In this document: positions 1 through 9,534 of the stretch, in pieces
Numbering within the stretch: position 1 is the first letter of the stretch
Layout of the letters: each line of letters opens with the position of its first letter
NCBI RefSeq assembly: GCF_047654785.1
Contig: NZ_JASGKQ010000001.1
Location: forward strand, 434,001-498,000
Direction of reading: 5' to 3'
From: Pelomonas sp047654785
GTDB lineage: Bacteria; Pseudomonadota; Gammaproteobacteria; Burkholderiales; Burkholderiaceae_C
DNA: 64,000 nt
Notes under the pieces: generated by a model
The model's database searches: none
The model's input: only the letters and a program-made list of their open reading frames with translations
Told to the model about the DNA's origin: nothing
Position numbers and translations under genes: made by a program

Positions 1-2
1 GC

Positions 3-1064
3 GGCCGCAACGCCGCCGGCACCGTGGGCCTGTGGTTCTACCGGGACAACAACGAGGGCAACTCCGGCGGCCCGTTCTACCGCAGCCTGCTCAACCAGAT
101 CACGGCCACCAGCAACGAGCTGACCTACATCGTCAACTACGGCGAGGGCCAGACCGAGGCCTTCCGCCTGGGGCTGCTGAACAGCTACACGCTGATGTTC
201 ACGAACGGCGCCGCGCCGTCGGCGCCGGACACCGGCTGGTTCTCGCTGATGGGGCTGGACGGCTACGTGGCGCCGTCCGGCCGCGGCGCCGTGGCCGGCG
301 TCGGGCTGGCGGGCACCGACCCGGCCTTCACCTACACCGTGGGCTTCGCCAACGCGACGGCGCAGTACTGGGCCAGCGCCAACCTGGCGAACAAGGGCTA
401 CTTCAAGAGCAGCGGCATGCGGCCCGGCACCTACACGCTGACGGTCTACAAGAACGAGCTCGCGGTCCACACCGGCAGCGTGACCGTCACGGCCGGCGGC
501 ACCACGGTGCTGAACACACTGGCGCTGAGCGGCGACCCGGCCGCCACCGCCGCGCTGTGGCGCATCGGCCATTGGGACGGTTCGCCGGCCGAATTCCTGA
601 ACGGCGCGCAGATGACGACCATGCACCCGACCGATTCACGCCAGGGCAGCTGGGTGGCGGCACCCTTCGTCGTCGGCGCGTCCACGGCGGCGGCCGGCTT
701 CCCGGCCTGCCAGTGGAAGGACGTCAACAACGCCCGCGTCATCCAGTTCACGCTGGCCGCCGTGCCCCTGCAGGGCCTGACGCTGCGCCTGGGCACGACG
801 GCCGACTTCAACGGCGCCCGCCCGCAGATCACCGTCAACGGCTGGACCTCGGCCATCCCCGCGGCGCCGCCCAAGGGCACGCGCAACCTGACGGTGGGCA
901 GCTACCGCGGCGTCAACCGGCTCTACAGCTACGCGATCCCGGCGTCGGCGCTGGTGGCCGGCAGCAACACGCTGACGATCAACGCCGTCAGCGGCACCGC
1001 CGGCGCGGGCTACCTCAGCCCCGGCTTCGCCTACGACGCCGTCGACCTGGTCGCCACGCCCTGA
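3..1064 (+). CDS. Rhamnogalacturonan lyase, PL4-like, C-terminal part (5' end outside window)
   Basis: The reading frame is open from base 3 and ends with TGA at 1062-1064, so this is the last ~353 residues of a longer protein cut by the window edge. The first part (GLWFYRDNNEGNSGGPF) resembles the end of the PL4 catalytic domain. It is followed by a fibronectin-III-like middle domain, about residues 85-170, containing GTYTLTVYKNE. The C-terminal domain is a jelly-roll carbohydrate-binding type beginning LWRIGHWDG and ending GFAYDAVDLV, the usual PL4 tail. The family cleaves the rhamnose-galacturonate backbone of pectin and is normally secreted; the signal peptide would lie outside the window. 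The family assignment comes from recognised motifs, and the catalytic residues are not visible here. Confidence 0.72.
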   Translation, partial: GRNAAGTVGLWFYRDNNEGNSGGPFYRSLLNQITATSNELTYIVNYGEGQTEAFRLGLLNSYTLMFTNGAAPSAPDTGWFSLMGLDGYVAPSGRGAVAGVGLAGTDPAFTYTVGFANATAQYWASANLANKGYFKSSGMRPGTYTLTVYKNELAVHTGSVTVTAGGTTVLNTLALSGDPAATAALWRIGHWDGSPAEFLNGAQMTTMHPTDSRQGSWVAAPFVVGASTAAAGFPACQWKDVNNARVIQFTLAAVPLQGLTLRLGTTADFNGARPQITVNGWTSAIPAAPPKGTRNLTVGSYRGVNRLYSYAIPASALVAGSNTLTINAVSGTAGAGYLSPGFAYDAVDLVATP

Positions 1065-1077
1065 AGCGCGCGGGCGC

Positions 1078-1491
1078 TCAGGCCGGGATCGCGCGGGGCT
1101 TGCCCTCGCGGTCGATGGCGACGTAGGTCAGGTTGGCCTCGGTCACCTTCACCACGTGCGGGTTGGCCGGGTTGCGCTCGGCCATCACCTCGACGTGGAC
1201 GGTGATGGAGGTGCGGCCCACGCGGGTGACGGTGGCGTAGAAGCTCAGCAGGTCGCCGATGGACACCGGCTGCTTGAAGATGAACTCGTTGACGGCCACC
1301 GTGGCGACGCGGCCGCGCGCCAGGCGCAGCGGCAGCACGGAGCCGGCGATGTCCACCTGCGCCATGATCCAGCCGCCGAAGATGTCGCCGTTGGCGTTCG
1401 AGTCCGCCGGCATGGGCATGACGCGCAGCACGAGCTCGCGCTCGCCTTGCGTGGGGCTGCGGGGCAGGGCGGGGGTGGCGTCGTGGTCCAT
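1078..1491 (-). CDS. yciA: Acyl-CoA thioesterase, YciA-type hotdog fold
   Basis: A 137-residue single hotdog-domain protein, the usual size for YciA. The hotdog helix carries the family signature ADSNANGDIFGGWIMAQVD at about residues 30-48, followed by VNEFIFKQPVSIGDLLSFYA and a conserved HVEVMAERN strand. YciA hydrolyses a broad range of acyl-CoA esters in the cytoplasm. The ATG at 1491 gives the family's normal N-terminus; longer upstream reading is just the open frame of the neighbouring antisense-rich DNA. It is convergent with the lyase gene and followed upstream, on the same strand, by the chemoreceptor, with about 50 bases between them. Confidence 0.88.
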   Translation of the reverse strand: MDHDATPALPRSPTQGERELVLRVMPMPADSNANGDIFGGWIMAQVDIAGSVLPLRLARGRVATVAVNEFIFKQPVSIGDLLSFYATVTRVGRTSITVHVEVMAERNPANPHVVKVTEANLTYVAIDREGKPRAIPA

Positions 1492-1544
1492 GGGGCGGGG
1501 CAGGGCGGCGGGGGCGTGATTCTGCCGCCTCGCCGGGGCGGGGC

Positions 1545-3296
1545 CTAGAAACTCTGCCAGTCGTCGTCCGCGCCGGCCGGTGCCGGCGGCGGCGGGGCGG
1601 CCACCGGCCGTGCGACGGGCTTCAGGGCGGCGGGCCGGGCGGCGGCTTTCGCGGGGACGGGCGGCCGGGGGGCAGGCGCCGGCGCGGCCTCGTCGCGCGA
1701 GGCCTTGCGCAGCGTCACCGCGTCCACCTCGGCCAGCGACCGGTCCTTCTCGGACAGGCGGAACACGCGGATGGTGTTGTGCACCAGGCCGACCTGGCTG
1801 TTCAGCGCCCCGGCGGCCGCGGCCAGCTGCTCCACCATCGCGGCGTTCTGCTGCGTGATGGTGTCCAGGTGCTGCACCGACTCGCCCACCTGGCCGACGC
1901 CGATGGACTGCTCGCGCGCGGCGTGGTCGATCTGCTCCAGCACATGGGTCACGCGGGCCACCACGTCGGTCACCTCGTCCATGCGCTGCTTGGCGTCGTC
2001 CGCGCGCTGGCCGCCGGCCTCGACGCGCGTGCGCGACTCCTCGATCAGCGCGCGGATCTCCTTGGCCGCGCCGGTGGTGCGCTGCGCCAGCGCGCGCACC
2101 TCGCTGGCGACGACCGCGAAGCCGCGCCCCTGCTCGCCGGCGCGCGCCGCCTCGACGGCGGCGTTCAGCGCCAGGATGTTGGTCTGGAAGGCCACGCCCT
2201 CGATGACCTGGATGATGTCGCCGATGCGGCGCGAGGACTCGGCGATCTCCTGCATCGTGTCCACGACGGTGTGCACCGCCTCCTGGCTGCGCCGGGCCAC
2301 CCCGGCGGTGTCGCGCGCGAGCTGGGCGCCCTCGCCGGCCAGCGCCGAGGTCTGGCGCACGGTGCCGCCGATCTGCTCCATCGCCGCGGCGGTCTGCTCC
2401 AGGCTGCTGGCCTGCGACTCGGTGCGGGCCGACAGCTCGTTGTTGCCGGTGGCGATCTCCTGCGCGCCGCCGAGCAGGTTGGCCACCTCGTGGCGCACGT
2501 CGCGCACCACGGTGCGCACCGACACGGTCAGCTGCGCCAGCGCCAGCTGCAGCCGGCGCAGCTCGCCGCGGCCGGTGACGGCGATGTTGCGCGTCAGGTC
2601 GCCGCCGGCCAGCTGGTTGGCCGTGGCGATCACGCCCCGCAGCGGCCGCACCGCGCAGGCGAACAGGCCGGCGCTGGCCAGGCCGGTGCCGGCCACGGCG
2701 GCCAGCAGCTGGCCCCACAGCGGCGCGCCCGCCCAGGTCGCCGCCAGTGGCGCCGCGGCGGCCAGCGCGGCCAGCCAGGCGATCTGGCCGCGCAGTTCGG
2801 GCCGCAGCGCGTGCAGCAGGCGGCCGATCAGGTCCACGCGGCGCACCTCGCCGTGCCGCAGCACGTGGATGCGGCGGCCGGCGGCGGCCTCGGCGTTCAT
2901 GGTGGCGTAGAGCTGCTCGCACTGGCGCACCGCCGCGTCGCTGGGCTTGGTGCGCACCGACAGGTAGCCGACGATGCGGTCGCCGTCGCGCACCGGCGTG
3001 GCGTTGGCGTGGACCCAGTAGTAGTCGCCGTTCTTGCGCCGGTTCTTCACCAGGGCGCCCCAGGGCAGGCCCTTCTGGATGGTGTCCCACAGGTCGCGGA
3101 AGGCCTCCTCCGGCATGTCGGGGTGGCGCACGAGGTTGTGCGGCTGCCCCATCAGCTCGGCATTGGTGAAGCCGCTGACCGTGGCGAAGTTGGTGTTGCA
3201 GTAGGTGATGCGGCCCTTCAGGTCGGTGATCGAGATCAGCGTCTGGTCGGCCGGAAAGGAATAGCTGTTCTGGGTGACGGGCAGGTTCTTGCGCAC
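1545..3296 (-). CDS. Aer-like methyl-accepting chemotaxis protein with N-terminal PAS domain
   Basis: 583 residues. The GTG start at 3296 is chosen because GAGGAG lies 8 bases upstream of it (complement of 3305-3310). The N-terminal PAS domain, about residues 10-120, contains LISITDLKGRITYCN and a GxxLVRHPDMP stretch typical of Aer redox or energy sensors. A hydrophobic hairpin around residues 165-215 is followed by HAMP. The cytoplasmic signalling domain has the hairpin tip with FQTNILALNAAVEAARAGEQ. The extreme C-terminus DDWQSF fits the xWxxF pentapeptide that tethers CheR and CheB. The protein lacks a large periplasmic domain, so it probably senses internal state such as redox through a PAS-bound cofactor; the ligand is inferred. 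Confidence 0.9.
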   Translation of the reverse strand: MRKNLPVTQNSYSFPADQTLISITDLKGRITYCNTNFATVSGFTNAELMGQPHNLVRHPDMPEEAFRDLWDTIQKGLPWGALVKNRRKNGDYYWVHANATPVRDGDRIVGYLSVRTKPSDAAVRQCEQLYATMNAEAAAGRRIHVLRHGEVRRVDLIGRLLHALRPELRGQIAWLAALAAAAPLAATWAGAPLWGQLLAAVAGTGLASAGLFACAVRPLRGVIATANQLAGGDLTRNIAVTGRGELRRLQLALAQLTVSVRTVVRDVRHEVANLLGGAQEIATGNNELSARTESQASSLEQTAAAMEQIGGTVRQTSALAGEGAQLARDTAGVARRSQEAVHTVVDTMQEIAESSRRIGDIIQVIEGVAFQTNILALNAAVEAARAGEQGRGFAVVASEVRALAQRTTGAAKEIRALIEESRTRVEAGGQRADDAKQRMDEVTDVVARVTHVLEQIDHAAREQSIGVGQVGESVQHLDTITQQNAAMVEQLAAAAGALNSQVGLVHNTIRVFRLSEKDRSLAEVDAVTLRKASRDEAAPAPAPRPPVPAKAAARPAALKPVARPVAAPPPPAPAGADDDWQSF

Positions 3297-3389
3297 GGGT
3301 GGTGCTCCTCGTTCTCGCGAACCCTTGCGGGGGGGGGCCAGGCCAGCATAGGCGGCCGGCCCCGCAGGCCGGTGGTGATTTGACACGGA

Positions 3390-5846
<2,457 letters not shown>

Positions 5847-5851
5847 CGCGT

Positions 5852-6241
5852 TCAGCGCCCGCCCAGGCGCGCCAGCGCGGCGGCCAGCGCGGCGCGCTCC
5901 AGCGGCTTGGTGAGGAAGCCGTCGGCGCCGAGCGCGGCGAAATGAGCCTGGGTGCCGGGGTCGTCGTGGCCCGAGACCATCAGCGCCGCGACGCGCCGGC
6001 CGGCCGGCGGCTGCCGGCGCAGCGCGGCCAGCACGTCCTGGCCGCCCAGGCCGGGCATGTTGACGTCCAGCAGCAGCAGGTCGAAGGGCCGGGCGGCGAG
6101 CAGGCACAGTGCCTTTTCGCCGCCGTTGACGAGTGCGCCGTGGTGGCCCAGCTCGCGCAGCAGCCGCGCGGCGAGGCGCAGGTTGACGGGGTCGTCGTCG
6201 ACCACCATCACGTGCAGGCCGGAGGCGGGGGCGGGGTTCAT
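5852..6241 (-). CDS. Stand-alone response-regulator receiver domain
   Basis: 129 residues made of one CheY-like receiver domain and nothing else. The acidic pair is in MVVDDDPVN, the phosphoacceptor Asp in LLLLDVNMPGLGG, the switch Ser/Thr in LMVSGHDD, and the invariant Lys in DGFLTKPLE. It is transcribed with, and just before, the hybrid kinase (5-base gap), so phosphate transfer to or from that kinase's Hpt domain is the simplest inference. It has no DNA-binding or enzymatic output domain. Confidence 0.9.
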   Translation of the reverse strand: MNPAPASGLHVMVVDDDPVNLRLAARLLRELGHHGALVNGGEKALCLLAARPFDLLLLDVNMPGLGGQDVLAALRRQPPAGRRVAALMVSGHDDPGTQAHFAALGADGFLTKPLERAALAAALARLGGR

Positions 6242-6284
6242 GGTGGCCGGGTTCTACCACCGGCCGGCGCCGACAATGGGCGCG

Positions 6285-8090
6285 ATGCGTGCCTCCTCCG
6301 TTCATATTCCCGCTGCGGCCGCCGGCGCGCCGGGCGCGCGCGGCGACTGGGGCACGGTGCGCCGGCTGCTGCCTTATCTGTGGCGCTACCGCGGCCGCGT
6401 CGCGCTGGCGCTGGCCTTCATGGTGGGCGCCAAGCTCTGCAACGTCGGCGTGCCGCTGCTGCTCAAGCGGCTGGTCGATGCGCTGGACGTCCGGCCCGGC
6501 TCGGCGCAGGCGCTGCTGGTCGTGCCGGCGGGGCTGCTGCTGGCCTACGGCGGGCTGCGGCTGTGCACCTCGCTGTTCGCGGAGGCCCGGGAGCTGGTGT
6601 TCGCCAAGGCCACCGAGGGCACGGCGCGCAGCCTGTCGCTGCAGGTGTTCCGGCACCTGCACGGGCTGTCGCTGCGCTTCCACCTGGAGCGCCAGACCGG
6701 CGGCATGACGCGCGACATCGAGCGCGGCACGCGCGCCGTGCATTCGCTGATCAGCTACTCGCTCTACAGCATCGTGCCGACGCTGATCGAGGTGGCGCTG
6801 GTGCTGGCGCTGCTGGGCCTGAAGTTCGATGTGGGGTTCGCCGCCATCACCGTGGCGGCGCTGGCGGTCTACATCGGCTTCACGGTCAGCGTCACCGAGT
6901 GGCGCAGCCGCTTCCGCCGCACGCTCAACGAGCTGGACACGGCGGCCCACGGCCGGGCGATGGACGCGCTGCTGAACTACGAGACGGTCAAGTACTTCGG
7001 CAACGAGGACTTCGAGGCGCGCCGCTACGACGAGAGCCTGGAGCGGCTGCGCCGCGCGCAGCTGAAGAGCCAGCGCACGCTGTCGCTGCTGAACGCCGGC
7101 CAGCAGTCCATCATCGCCGCCGCGCTGGTGCTGATGCTGTGGCGCGCGACGCAGGGCGTGGTGGACGGCCGGCTGAGCCTGGGCGACCTGGTGATGGTCA
7201 ACGCCTTCATGATCCAGCTCTACATCCCGCTGAACTTCCTCGGCGTCATCTACCGCGAGATCAAGCAGGCGCTGGCGGACATCGAGAAGCTGTTCGCGCT
7301 GCTGGACCGCGAGCGCGAGGTGGCCGACGCGCCGGGTGCGCCGGCGTTGCAGGTGCGCGGCGCGGCCGTGGTGTTCGACGACGTGCGCTTCGCCTACGAC
7401 CCCGCGCGCCCCATCCTGCACGGCGTCAGCTTCGAGATCCCGGCGGGCCGCAAGGTCGCCGTCGTCGGCCCCAGCGGCTCCGGCAAGAGCACGCTGGCGC
7501 GGCTGCTGCTGCGCTTCTACGACGTGCAGGGCGGCGCGATCCGCATCGACGGCCAGGACATCCGCGCGGTGACGCAGCAGAGCCTGCGCCGCGCGATCGG
7601 CATCGTGCCGCAGGACACGGTGCTCTTCAACGACACCGTGGCCTACAACATCGCCTACGGCCGCCCGGGCGCGACGGCGGCCGAGGTGGAGGGCGCGGCG
7701 CGCGCGGCCCACATCCACGCCTTCATCGCCGCCACGCCGCTGGGCTACGAGACGCGTGTCGGCGAGCGCGGGCTCAAGCTCTCGGGCGGCGAGAAGCAGC
7801 GCGTGGCGATCGCGCGCACGCTGCTGAAGAACCCGCCGCTGCTGGTCTTCGACGAGGCCACCTCGGCGCTGGACTCGACCCACGAGCGCGCCATCCAGGC
7901 CGAGCTGGACGCTGCGGGCCGCGACCGCACCGTGCTGGTGATCGCGCACCGGCTGTCCACCGTGGTGGATGCGCACGAGATCCTGGTGCTGGAGCAGGGC
8001 CGCATCGTCGAGCGCGGCCGGCACGCCGAGCTGCTGGCCCGCGGCGGCCGCTATGCCGCCATGTGGCGGCTGCAGCAGGCGGGCGGCTGA
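6285..8090 (+). CDS. Atm1-type ABC exporter, fused permease and ATPase
   Basis: 601 residues in half-transporter arrangement: a six-helix membrane domain (about residues 25-320) followed by a nucleotide-binding domain. The ATPase has Walker A GPSGSGKST, signature LSGGEKQR, Walker B LLVFDEATSALD and the switch His in VIAHRLSTV. The membrane domain carries ERQTGGMTRDIERGTR and LNYETVKYFGNEDFE, motifs characteristic of Atm1/ABCB7-like exporters that move glutathione-type compounds and are linked to heavy-metal tolerance and Fe-S metabolism. It functions as a homodimer in the inner membrane. ATG at 6285 is chosen; ATG at 6276 is in frame and equally possible. It is divergent from the receiver gene. 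Confidence 0.9.
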   Translation: MRASSVHIPAAAAGAPGARGDWGTVRRLLPYLWRYRGRVALALAFMVGAKLCNVGVPLLLKRLVDALDVRPGSAQALLVVPAGLLLAYGGLRLCTSLFAEARELVFAKATEGTARSLSLQVFRHLHGLSLRFHLERQTGGMTRDIERGTRAVHSLISYSLYSIVPTLIEVALVLALLGLKFDVGFAAITVAALAVYIGFTVSVTEWRSRFRRTLNELDTAAHGRAMDALLNYETVKYFGNEDFEARRYDESLERLRRAQLKSQRTLSLLNAGQQSIIAAALVLMLWRATQGVVDGRLSLGDLVMVNAFMIQLYIPLNFLGVIYREIKQALADIEKLFALLDREREVADAPGAPALQVRGAAVVFDDVRFAYDPARPILHGVSFEIPAGRKVAVVGPSGSGKSTLARLLLRFYDVQGGAIRIDGQDIRAVTQQSLRRAIGIVPQDTVLFNDTVAYNIAYGRPGATAAEVEGAARAAHIHAFIAATPLGYETRVGERGLKLSGGEKQRVAIARTLLKNPPLLVFDEATSALDSTHERAIQAELDAAGRDRTVLVIAHRLSTVVDAHEILVLEQGRIVERGRHAELLARGGRYAAMWRLQQAGG

Positions 8091-8108
8091 CGCGGGGCCA
8101 GTCCGTTC

Positions 8109-8414
8109 TCAGTGCTTCTTCGGCTTATCGAAGCGCTTCGGACGGTAGACGTTGCCGTCCCATTCGCCCTCGGGGCGCTGCTGCGCGGCGTCCTGCGCGC
8201 GGCGGATCACGCGCTCGGCCTCCAGCGCGGCGGCGCGGGCCTGGCGCTGGCGGCGGCGCCAGCCGGTGGCGCGCTCCGCCTGCGCCCGCAGCGCGGCGGC
8301 GAGCCGGGCGGCGGCGGCGTCCACGCGCGAGCGCGCCCGCCGGGGTAGCGCCATGTGGACCGCCAGCGCGAGGCACAGGGCCAGGCCCAGCGCGGCGAGC
8401 ACGGTGCTGGCCAT
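8109..8414 (-). CDS. Small membrane-anchored hypothetical protein
   Basis: 101 residues from ATG 8414; a TTG at 8423 would add three. Residues 1-22 form a single hydrophobic segment (LAALGLALCLALAVHMAL). The rest is highly basic and helical, rich in Ala and Arg, and ends in the distinctive tail GEWDGNVYRPKRFDKPKKH. I recall similar small proteins with this tail in Burkholderiales, but no function is known to me. It lies 13 bases downstream of the YecA-family gene on the same strand and is probably co-transcribed with it. Confidence 0.6.
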   Translation of the reverse strand: MASTVLAALGLALCLALAVHMALPRRARSRVDAAAARLAAALRAQAERATGWRRRQRQARAAALEAERVIRRAQDAAQQRPEGEWDGNVYRPKRFDKPKKH

Positions 8415-8427
8415 GGCGCTCAAGCTC

Positions 8428-9045
8428 TCAGGCCGGCTGGGCCTGGCGGCGGGCCCACAGCGCCAGCATGGCGTCGGGGATGGCGCGGCTGGCCTCGTCG
8501 CGCGCCTCGGCCGAGCCCTCGGCCAGCGCGCCGTCCGGGCTGCCGAGCGCGGCGATGGGTGCCAGCAGCGCGGCGGTGGCGGCGTCCTCGAACCAGGGCG
8601 CCCAGGCGGCGGGCGCCAGGTCCACGGCCATCAGGAAGCCGGCGGCCCAGTCCTCGGCGTCGGCGTACTCGGTGTCCTCGTCCTCGCCGTCGGCGAAGCT
8701 GAAGATGGGCTCCCAGGCCTGCGGCGCCCGCTGCCAGGCGGTGGCGATGGAGTGCAGGTGGCGCAGCACCAGCATCACCACCTTCTTGCGCTGCTTGCCG
8801 CTGGCGAAGGGCGCCGGGTCGGCATCGCCGTCGCCACCCCACACCTCGGGCAGCCAGGCCTCGCCGGGCAGGTCGGCCAGCGCGCGGCCGGGCGTCAGCA
8901 GCAGGCCGGCGAGGTAGCCGTCCAGCGCCTCGATGTTCATCGTCGCGTCCGCGGGCAGCGCGGCCAGCAGCTCGTCGAGGTCGTTCAGTTCCTCGTCGGA
9001 CAGCGGGCGGTCGTCGGACTCCGGGCGGTAGTGGGGGTAGTTCAA
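8428..9045 (-). CDS. YecA/YgfB-family (UPF0149) protein
   Basis: 205 residues. The family core is seen in LSDEELNDLDELLAAL, MNIEALDGYLAGLLLTPG and the acidic stretch DWAAGFLMAVDL. The start is TTG at 9045; it is supported by GAGGTC 6-7 bases upstream and by the absence of an in-frame ATG before residue 36. Unlike many YecA proteins it lacks the C-terminal Cys/His SEC-C zinc motif. Function of the family is poorly defined. The first gene of a likely two-gene unit with the small membrane protein. Confidence 0.82.
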   Translation of the reverse strand: MNYPHYRPESDDRPLSDEELNDLDELLAALPADATMNIEALDGYLAGLLLTPGRALADLPGEAWLPEVWGGDGDADPAPFASGKQRKKVVMLVLRHLHSIATAWQRAPQAWEPIFSFADGEDEDTEYADAEDWAAGFLMAVDLAPAAWAPWFEDAATAALLAPIAALGSPDGALAEGSAEARDEASRAIPDAMLALWARRQAQPA

Positions 9046-9089
9046 ATCGGACCTCGATGGCGTGCGCGTGGTGACGGTGGCCTCAAACG

Positions 9090-9180
9090 GAGGGCCACCC
9101 AGTGGCTCCCGCGGAACCGGCTTTGCCGGGCCGCTGGGGGCGCCCCCTGGAGGGGGCCCGCGAAGCCGGTAGGGGGTGGG
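9090..9180. repeat. Dispersed palindromic intergenic repeat, copy 1
   Basis: This intergenic block is, in reverse complement, closely related to the block at 47383-47460. Shared pieces in order are CCCACCCCC, a GC-rich hairpin around GGCTTCGCGGG or GAAGCGCTGCGCGCTTC, CCCCCTCnAGGGGGCGCC, CAGnGGCCCGGCAnAGCC and GGTTCCnCG. Both copies begin directly after a stop codon (here that of the 75-residue gene), and each contains two internal hairpins. It looks like a REP-type element. Confidence 0.6.
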
Positions 9181-9408
9181 TCATCTCTGGCTCCTGGCTT
9201 TGCGGCCGTCGACGTCGGCGAATTGCGTTTTCAGCAGCGCCATCAGCACGCGGGCGTTCTGTTCGGTCATCAGCAGCACGCTGCTGGGCTCGACGCCGTC
9301 CACCGGCGCCCGGGGCGCGACGGCGGCGTCCACCTTGAACAGGATCTGGCCGTGCTGGTTGGCGGTGGCCGCCTTGAACTTGTGGATTTCGATCTGGTGC
9401 GTTTTCAT
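9181..9408 (-). CDS. Small conserved hypothetical protein, 75 residues
   Basis: 75 residues, beginning MKTHQIEIHKFKAATANQHG, with an acidic/hydrophobic middle (VEPSSVLLMTEQNARVLMALL) and a basic tail RKARSQR. It has no signal peptide or membrane segment. Proteins of this length and pattern are, to my recollection, common and well conserved in Burkholderiales without an assigned function. It is divergent from the PBP1A gene and followed at its stop codon by the dispersed repeat. Confidence 0.7.
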   Translation of the reverse strand: MKTHQIEIHKFKAATANQHGQILFKVDAAVAPRAPVDGVEPSSVLLMTEQNARVLMALLKTQFADVDGRKARSQR

Positions 9409-9534
9409 GGGGTGCGGCCCGGTGCCGTCGCGTTGCCAGGCGCCATCTTGCCATCGGGCCGCGCGCCATGCGGCTAAGCTGCCGCCTGCCATGCCTGCCT
9501 CCCTCTGCCCGCCGGGCCGCGCCCGCCCTGCCTC

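Noticed and set aside
5942..8917. Plus-strand ORF of 991 codons over the ABC exporter
   Set aside because: It is out of frame with the exporter, whose ATPase motifs are complete in the neighbouring frame.
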